Positions 58,622 to 64,000 of a stretch of DNA of 64,000 nt are shown here, one piece after another. The translations under genes were made by a program, and so were the position numbers. Source of the DNA: CAYNKA01 sp964397655 (lineage in GTDB: Bacteria > Spirochaetota > Spirochaetia > DTKZ01); contig CAYNKA010000005.1 of NCBI GenBank assembly GCA_964397655.1, positions 186,001 to 250,000 of the forward strand, written 5' to 3'. The notes under the pieces are model-generated. The model saw only the letters and a list, made by a program, of their open reading frames with translations, was not told where the DNA came from and ran no database searches. How positions within the stretch are numbered: position 1 is the first letter of the stretch; each line of letters opens with the position of its first letter.

Positions 58622-59071
58622 CTATTTACCGATCAGGAGCTCCATGATCTCTCGGTTCGCCTTTCCCGTCCCGCGATCCATGCAATAATCAACCGCGGTC
58701 CTGCCGATGAAATTGGCGATGCGTCTGTCGGCGCCCTTTCCGAGAAGGATTTCAACGGTCCTTCTGTACTTGACGGCCAGATGGAGGGGGGTTTCTCCGA
58801 GTAGATTGACGGCGTTCACATCGGCCCCTCTCGATATGAGAAGCTCGACCATCTCCGGGTGCCTGACCGAGGCATGGAGGGGAGTATTCCCCATGACGTC
58901 GCGTTCGTTCACGTCCACGCCTCGATCGAGAAGCAGCTTCGCGACGGAACCGAGATTGTTCCGTGCAGCCCATATCAATACGGGATCCTTCGACGGAACT
59001 TCCGAACCGAAAAGGCAGATGCTCGTCGTGAAGACGATTACGAGAACGGCTATCCGGGTTCTTGGCTTCAT
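58622..59071 (-). CDS. Exported ankyrin-repeat protein
   Basis: 149-aa protein with signal peptide (RIAVLVIVFTTSICLFG) and about four ankyrin repeats: DPVLIWAARNNLGSVAKLLLDRGVDVN, GNTPLHASVRHPEMVELLISRGADVN, GETPLHLAVKYRRTVEILLGKGADR, GRTAVDYCMDRGTGKANREIMELLI. The role is protein binding, probably periplasmic. GGAGAGG precedes the ATG. It is followed by the Wzi-like gene on the same strand, separated by a hairpin. Confidence 0.88.
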   Translation of the reverse strand: MKPRTRIAVLVIVFTTSICLFGSEVPSKDPVLIWAARNNLGSVAKLLLDRGVDVNERDVMGNTPLHASVRHPEMVELLISRGADVNAVNLLGETPLHLAVKYRRTVEILLGKGADRRIANFIGRTAVDYCMDRGTGKANREIMELLIGK

Positions 59072-59182
59072 CGAACCTCTCCGAATGAGTTCGGATGCGG
59101 AATTCCCGAATCGATGTTCGGGGAAACGCTCCTACATCATACGTCGGCCGGAAACCATGCAGCCTTGAACTTTTCCAAGGCG

Positions 59183-60718
59183 TCAATCCGCACTCCAGAA
59201 ATAATCTCCGTCCCCGTATCTTCGGTACTGAAGGGCCTCGAGGACGTGATGCTTGCATATGGCCTCCGAACCTTCGAGATCCGCGACGGTCCTCGCCACC
59301 TTGATCACCGAAGAAAACGCCCTGAAGGAGAGTTTCAACTTCCTCCCAGCTCGTTCGAGAATATCCGAAGTGTCGTCGGAAAGGACGCAGAATTTCCTGA
59401 TATGGGAGGGGGGTATCCGGGAGTTCCAGCCGAATCCGGAGCCGCGGTATCTTCTCGCCTGAATGGAGAATGCGTTCATGACCCGTGCCTTCATGCTTTC
59501 GCTGTCCTCCCCGTTTTCACGACACAGGGGACCGCCCCTTTCGACCGGCTTAACGGGGAAGCGGATGTCCATCCTGTCGAGGAGAGCCCCTCCGAGGCGC
59601 CTCCAATAACGAAAAAGTTCATCCCTCCCGCAGAGGCATACTCCGTCGTCCCTGCCTAGGTTTCCGCAGGGACAGGGATTGGCGGTCATGACGAGCTGGA
59701 AATCCGAAGGATACCAGGACCGGAACCCAGCCCGCACCACGGTGACGCGGCCGGCTTCCATCGGCTCCCGCAGGCTTTGGAGAATGTTCCGTTGAAATTC
59801 GGGAGCCTCGTCGAGGAAGAGGACGCCGCAATGAGCCAGGGATATCTCCCCGGGCGCCAAGTTCCTTCCGCCGCCGATGATTCCTTCCAGGGAGGCGCTG
59901 TGATGCGGCACACGAAAGGGACGATCCCTGAGCAGGTCGCTGCCGTCCGGAAGAATCCCCGCCAGCGAATGAATGCGAGTGATCGAAAGGGATTCGTCCC
60001 TGTCCAGCGGAGGAAGGATCGTGGGGATTCTGGCGGCGGCCATCGTCTTGCCGCCGCCCGGGGGACCGAAGAGCAGGAGATGGTGCCTGCCGGCCACCGA
60101 AACCTCGACGGCCCGCTTCAGAAGGCTCTGTCCTTCGAGATCACGAAAATCGATCGAAGGCTTCGAACTCGGCGGAGCCCCGGACAAGGGCTCGGGTTCG
60201 ATTACGCCGTCCTCCAACCTGGAAAGTACGTGCACCGCCTCCTTGAGGGACCCGATGCCGAATACGAACCCCCGTCCCAATGCCCTTCCCTCTCGAAGAT
60301 TTTCCTTGGGGACCAGGAACATGCTTATTCCGTGCTCGCTGGCGGCAGCTACAGCCGGGAGAATCCCCGCCACCGGCCTCACTTCGCCCGAAAGCAGGAG
60401 TTCGCCCAGCACCATAAAGTCCTTGACCGGACGATTGGGGATTTCTCCCGAATTCGCAAGTACGGCGAGTGCTATGGGAAGATCGTAGACGGATCCGGAT
60501 TTCGGAAGATCCGCCGGGGCGAGATTGACGAGTATCCTGTCTCTCGGAAACCGGAGGCCGGAATTCCTCACCGCCACCCGGATCCGTTCGCGCGATTCCC
60601 TCACGGCCGAACCGGGAAGCCCTACGATATCCATCCCAGGGATGCCGTTTCTGATGTCGACCTCGACGGTCACCACCCGGCCCTCGTATCCGACCGACGC
60701 GAAACTGTACCAAGCCAT
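59183..60718 (-). CDS. comM: ComM/YifB family Mg chelatase-like AAA ATPase
   Basis: 511-aa AAA+ protein of the YifB/ComM family, which in naturally competent bacteria acts as a branch-migration helicase during DNA uptake. N-terminal Lon-substrate-like S5 fold (FASVGYEGRVVTVEVDIRNG) then Walker A LFGPPGGGKT at about 216-225, Walker B GVLFLDEAPEFQ, a Cys4 element CPCGNLGRDDGVCLCG and arginine finger region LLDRMDIRF. The C-terminal bundle ends ICKHHVLEALQYR. No competence genes are nearby, so the role here is not confirmed. Monocistronic or with rnhA. Confidence 0.94.
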   Translation of the reverse strand: MAWYSFASVGYEGRVVTVEVDIRNGIPGMDIVGLPGSAVRESRERIRVAVRNSGLRFPRDRILVNLAPADLPKSGSVYDLPIALAVLANSGEIPNRPVKDFMVLGELLLSGEVRPVAGILPAVAAASEHGISMFLVPKENLREGRALGRGFVFGIGSLKEAVHVLSRLEDGVIEPEPLSGAPPSSKPSIDFRDLEGQSLLKRAVEVSVAGRHHLLLFGPPGGGKTMAAARIPTILPPLDRDESLSITRIHSLAGILPDGSDLLRDRPFRVPHHSASLEGIIGGGRNLAPGEISLAHCGVLFLDEAPEFQRNILQSLREPMEAGRVTVVRAGFRSWYPSDFQLVMTANPCPCGNLGRDDGVCLCGRDELFRYWRRLGGALLDRMDIRFPVKPVERGGPLCRENGEDSESMKARVMNAFSIQARRYRGSGFGWNSRIPPSHIRKFCVLSDDTSDILERAGRKLKLSFRAFSSVIKVARTVADLEGSEAICKHHVLEALQYRRYGDGDYFWSAD

Positions 60719-60757
60719 ACCCTCGATACGGCCGGGAATTCTCCGTCGCTTTCTTTC

Positions 60758-61195
60758 TCACCTCGCGTATTTACGTATTTCTCCCTGAACGAGTTCGTCG
60801 CACCGTTCGTTGTAGGCATCGCCGGCATGTCCTTTGACCCAGCGCCATTCCGGGCGAAGCTCGTCCGTCAGTTCCGAAAGTCTCGTCCAGAGATCCTTGT
60901 TCTTCACCGGCTTCCCGTCGGAGGTTTTCCACCCGTTCTTCAGCCAGTTCTTGATCCATTTCGAGATTCCCAATTGGACGTATTGGGAATCCGTCGATAT
61001 TCTCGCCTTCTCCTCAGTTCCGGTGTCCTTGAGTCGTTCTAGAGCTCGTATCACCGCCGTAAGCTCCATTCTGTTGTTCGTGGTGTTCTCCTCTCCGCCT
61101 GAATCCTGATGAAGCCCGTCCTTCCGGCAGATGATGAAAGCCCATCCGCCGGGTCCTGGATTCCCGGAACAGCCTCCGTCCGTGTAAATTTCCAT
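60758..61195 (-). CDS. rnhA: Ribonuclease HI
   Basis: Degrades RNA in RNA-DNA hybrids; 145 aa, standard length. Catalytic set: first Asp in MEIYTDGGCSGNPGPGGWAF, Glu in NNRMELTAVIRALE, second Asp in ISTDSQYV, and the C-terminal His/Asp region WVKGHAGDAYNERCDEL. All are intact. SD GAGG precedes the ATG. comM follows 39 bp further on in the same direction. Confidence 0.95.
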   Translation of the reverse strand: MEIYTDGGCSGNPGPGGWAFIICRKDGLHQDSGGEENTTNNRMELTAVIRALERLKDTGTEEKARISTDSQYVQLGISKWIKNWLKNGWKTSDGKPVKNKDLWTRLSELTDELRPEWRWVKGHAGDAYNERCDELVQGEIRKYAR

Positions 61196-61440
61196 TTTTT
61201 TCCTCGCAGGTTAAGGTACCAGTCACGGCGTAAAAAAACAACATCGATTTTTATTTTCGCCGTCCGATCCATGTGAAATCCGGGCTTGAATTCCGGAATG
61301 ACATAGAGTAAAATTCGCCTAACAGAAAGTAATGATTTAATTCATGCGGAAATACTCCGCCGAAGTAAAAGGACAGCCGGCTTTGGATCTTGTACGAGCG
61401 CTCTGAATTCCACAATCCTCAAAGCCGTGCGTAGTAAAAA

Positions 61441-63171
61441 ATGGGAATCGTAATGCCGCAAAGCAGTATTCAGTTGAAGGATCTCCACGATTTCGTCAAA
61501 ATGACGATCGAGAAACACAGAGATGAGCCGGAGTATTCCCGCAGGTTTCTCGAAGAAGTGCTGCAGCTCTTCTCGGAAAAGGAATGCGCCGCCATATCCA
61601 AGGAACTGCATCACGAGTTGGACGAGCTGAAGAAACGCTCCTTGAAAGGCGGCATCGGTCGTAATGCCATGAGTATAGATGACTCGGACGAAGAGGATTC
61701 ACACCTTTTTCGAAAAGAGATCATCGATTTCTACATCCCCAAACAACTCGTCAACGCCATAATCGCCAACGGAGGCATTCCGAAAGACTCGATAGAAACG
61801 CAAATAGGCGTCGGATTCATCGATATCGCAGACTACACGTTTCTCGCGAAATTCCTGAGTCCCAAGGAAAACCAGATCCTTCTGAACGGTCTCTACACGG
61901 CGTTCGCGAACGTTCTGCGCAAACACGGGGGATATCTGAACAAAACCGAAGGCGACTCCATCATGTTTCACTACGGCGGTCTCATCGATCCCAAGGTAAA
62001 GACCATGGGTCAGAAGGATGCCCTGGTATATATCTCCACGGAGCTGTTTTACACTTGCGTGGAAATGCAGCGAGTATGCTTTCTTTTCAACCAGGCCGAC
62101 GTCGCCCTGCTCGACTCCCTGCCGGACGACGAGGAGAAACAGACGGTCAAGGCGGCATTCGACATAATTCGTTCCATGCGGAACGACGTAGTCATGGCCA
62201 ACGCATTCAACGCCCTGTTCCAGATAAGAATCAGAATCGGAGCCAACGTCGGGGAGGTCAGCATCGGAAATTTCGGCCCTCCCGGAAGCAAGCACTGGGA
62301 CGTGATCGGAATAGCGGTGATCGACGCCAAAAGGATGGAAGCTACGGCTCCGGTCGGCGGACTTAGGATTTCCGAAACCTTCTACAACATCCTTCTCGAA
62401 AACGGAATAGTGGACCAATACTATGACGAATTCAAGAAGGAAGCGGTGAAGGTCAACGGCTATTTCAGGAACATTACGCAGGAAGAGCTCTTCTATTTCG
62501 GCTCCGTCATCTTGAAGGATAAGAGAAACGTAACCTTCAGGACGTATTCCGTACAGGTGAATCCCAATCTACCGGAGGCGATTCAGGAACAAATCGAGCT
62601 GCTTCTCCAAAAAGGCGACATCGGAGCGGAAAAGGTCGTCGAACTTCTTCAGTATTATCGTGGGAATCGTCATGTTATCAAGGCGATTGAGGATCTTTTC
62701 CAGAAAAAGGGCATTAAGATAAGAAAGGACGTCATACTTTCCTATCTCGTACCCGACAAGACCCGTATGCTCCTGAAGAAAATGCACGGCGACAAAGTCA
62801 GGATGGCGCGATACATGGATACGAGATACAGCCTCTTCGATCTTCTCAAAGCCCTGGGGAACTTCCAAGACAAGCTGAAGATGCCGATGCGTGCCCAGGA
62901 ACCTTCGGTCACGTACAAAAATTACAGCCAGTACATCAAGCATCAAATCGGCCAGGTGAACGATCAGTACAAGAGAACCATAAAAAATTCGATCCATAAT
63001 ACCTATTTCTTCCATGTCATATTTCCTCTCGTCTTCAAGAACATCAAGGCAAGCATCCTAGAATATCAGTATAAACTTGCTCACGAGGAGATCTCCGAAG
63101 TTGCGGTCATTGATGAAGTCGACGAAATAGAGGAAGTAGGAGAGATGGAAGAGGCCGAAAGCCTCGGTTGA
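61441..63171 (+). CDS. Class III nucleotide cyclase with long C-terminal extension
   Basis: 576-aa cytoplasmic cyclase homologue. An N-terminal helical region (about 1-115), the cyclase domain (about 120-320), then about 250 aa of unknown helical domain and an acidic tail. Metal Asps are in GFIDIADYT and TEGDSIMF; the adenine-selecting Lys (LNKTEGD) and Asp (WDVIG) are present, suggesting adenylate cyclase; the transition-state Arg is in DAKRME, but the expected Asn is Ile (GIAVIDAKRME). The start could be 61441 or 61453; neither has a clear SD. 245 bp upstream hold no other gene. Confidence 0.85.
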   Translation: MGIVMPQSSIQLKDLHDFVKMTIEKHRDEPEYSRRFLEEVLQLFSEKECAAISKELHHELDELKKRSLKGGIGRNAMSIDDSDEEDSHLFRKEIIDFYIPKQLVNAIIANGGIPKDSIETQIGVGFIDIADYTFLAKFLSPKENQILLNGLYTAFANVLRKHGGYLNKTEGDSIMFHYGGLIDPKVKTMGQKDALVYISTELFYTCVEMQRVCFLFNQADVALLDSLPDDEEKQTVKAAFDIIRSMRNDVVMANAFNALFQIRIRIGANVGEVSIGNFGPPGSKHWDVIGIAVIDAKRMEATAPVGGLRISETFYNILLENGIVDQYYDEFKKEAVKVNGYFRNITQEELFYFGSVILKDKRNVTFRTYSVQVNPNLPEAIQEQIELLLQKGDIGAEKVVELLQYYRGNRHVIKAIEDLFQKKGIKIRKDVILSYLVPDKTRMLLKKMHGDKVRMARYMDTRYSLFDLLKALGNFQDKLKMPMRAQEPSVTYKNYSQYIKHQIGQVNDQYKRTIKNSIHNTYFFHVIFPLVFKNIKASILEYQYKLAHEEISEVAVIDEVDEIEEVGEMEEAESLG

Positions 63172-63189
63172 CGACTCCGTGAAAACCGA

Positions 63190-63993
63190 TTATCGCCTGG
63201 ACTCGGCTATCTTCCGCAGGATGTCTCTGATGTGTTCGGAAGAGAGAATTTCCCGGATACTCAGGAAGAGGAAGCCTTTGTCGTCTTCGAAGGTGATCGG
63301 TATGAAAATCGGGTAGAATTTCGTAGAAACGTCGAGTCCCGGAATGAGACCCTCGATTTCCTTGATCTTCTGAATCGGCCAATCCACCACTACGGCTTTT
63401 CCACTTCCGCGAATGGCGTTGCCGAAATACGGGCCGAATTCGATTTCGGAATTCTTGAATTTCTTTTCGCTCAATCCGACGGAATATCTTCCTTCGAGCC
63501 GTCCCTCGTTCACGATGAGAAGTCCGCAAAAATAGGATGAGAATTTTCGGGAAATATCCACCAACGATTTCGTAATTCCCGTTTCATCCTTACGATACCT
63601 TGAAAAGATCGCTTGGATGTTCAAGAAACCGTTCTCGAACAGGTCCTCCCTTCTTGCAGCCGCCGCAGAGGACGTTTCAGGCTTTTCTTCGGCTCCAATT
63701 TTATCGTGGCTCGAGACGATCTGGTGAATATCGAGCCCCAGATCTCCGAAAAGGTCGTCGATGCCGGTACCAGCGGTCTTCGAAGCGCCTTCGGCTTGAT
63801 CCTTTCCTTCATGCGTTTTGATCACGTCGTTGACCAGATTCCGGAATTCTTCCTTTGCCGCCTTTCCCCGGGAAAACGCCTCTTCTTTGATTACCGCGAC
63901 TCCGTTTTCATCCTCCGTGATCACTTCTGGAGAAAGCGTGATTTCCTGCAAGTTCAAAAATTTCATTCGCTTGAATTCAGACAGACTTGCCAA
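63190..63993 (-). CDS. GAF-like domain protein (5' end uncertain, at window edge)
   Basis: Unrecognised cytoplasmic protein of at least 267 aa. An N-terminal acidic/disordered stretch (about 1-130, ITLSPEVITEDENGVAV to AAAARRED) precedes a GAF-like alpha/beta domain (ISRKFSSYFCGLLIVNEGRLEGRYSVGLSEKKF; VDWPIQKIKEIEGLIPG; FIPITFEDDKGFLFLSIREI). The frame remains open to the right edge of the window, so the listed TTG at 63993 may not be the start; ATG 63966 is an alternative. It is convergent with the cyclase gene and may read a small molecule in the same signalling context (inference). Confidence 0.7.
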   Translation of the reverse strand: MASLSEFKRMKFLNLQEITLSPEVITEDENGVAVIKEEAFSRGKAAKEEFRNLVNDVIKTHEGKDQAEGASKTAGTGIDDLFGDLGLDIHQIVSSHDKIGAEEKPETSSAAAARREDLFENGFLNIQAIFSRYRKDETGITKSLVDISRKFSSYFCGLLIVNEGRLEGRYSVGLSEKKFKNSEIEFGPYFGNAIRGSGKAVVVDWPIQKIKEIEGLIPGLDVSTKFYPIFIPITFEDDKGFLFLSIREILSSEHIRDILRKIAESRR

Positions 63994-64000
63994 CGAAAGG

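Noticed and set aside
61196..61440. Possible riboswitch upstream of the cyclase
   Set aside because: I looked for GEMM-type and other known leaders and saw none of their conserved loops; the region holds only AT-rich promoter-like sequence.

Overview
The window is 64 kb of GC-rich, gene-dense DNA from an anaerobic bacterium with an outer membrane, most likely a spirochaete. That lineage call is an inference from gene content (LolCDE, a Wzi-like outer-membrane protein, McsA-McsB-ClpC without CtsR beside Lol genes, clostridial-order Rnf, GH57, PEGA and HD-GYP proteins); no rRNA or other marker is present to prove it. Anaerobic life is supported by a complete Rnf complex, a glycyl-radical-type enzyme with its activase, and an H-cluster-bearing iron-sulfur protein. 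I found no tRNA, rRNA, CRISPR array, transposase or prophage, and no gene-free stretch longer than about 300 bases.

Layout. 1-8.4 kb: a peptide ABC transporter fragment (lipoprotein SBP plus DppB-type permease, running off the left edge), a divergent M20 amidohydrolase, an OmpR-type two-component system, an EamA transporter and a HAD hydrolase. 8.4-13.1 kb: a four-gene operon resembling an archaic (Csu-type) chaperone-usher pilus. 13.2-18.3 kb: coaX, a SMUG1-type uracil-DNA glycosylase, a CGGC protein, an HD-GYP-like protein with a small partner, and sua5. 18.3-22.6 kb: mcsA-mcsB-clpC. 22.7-31.1 kb: one long leftward operon, prfB (with programmed +1 frameshift)-cheY-PEGA protein-ftsY-exported protein-lolC-lolD-lolE. 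31.2-32.5 kb: an exported Fn3-like protein. 32.5-41.6 kb: a leftward operon with a PAP2-like protein, a large membrane protein, rnfCDGEAB and a GH57-like hydrolase. 41.6-45.4 kb: two envelope genes (a PQQ-propeller lipoprotein and a large exported protein). 46.1-48.9 kb: an NrpR-type regulator followed by a glutamate synthase whose promoter carries an NrpR-like operator, closed by a strong terminator. 48.9-52.2 kb: the glycyl-radical-type enzyme and activase. 52.3-54.4 kb: a DRTGG / HATPase / hydrogenase-like triad. 54.5-59.1 kb: two convergent GT4 glycosyltransferases, a Wzi-like porin-fold protein and an ankyrin protein. 59.2-64 kb: comM/yifB, rnhA, a class III cyclase and a GAF-like protein.

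How the parts fit. Rnf, the H-cluster protein and the radical enzyme point to a ferredoxin-centred fermentative metabolism. NrpR and glutamate synthase form a self-contained nitrogen-assimilation unit. LolCDE, FtsY and RF2 tie envelope biogenesis to translation in one transcript. The most unusual items are the pilus operon, the radical enzyme that has Ala where the radical Gly should be, the GGCA-N6-TGCC operator, and several genes whose -10 box lies 6-8 nt before an SD-less start codon, which suggests leaderless mRNAs.
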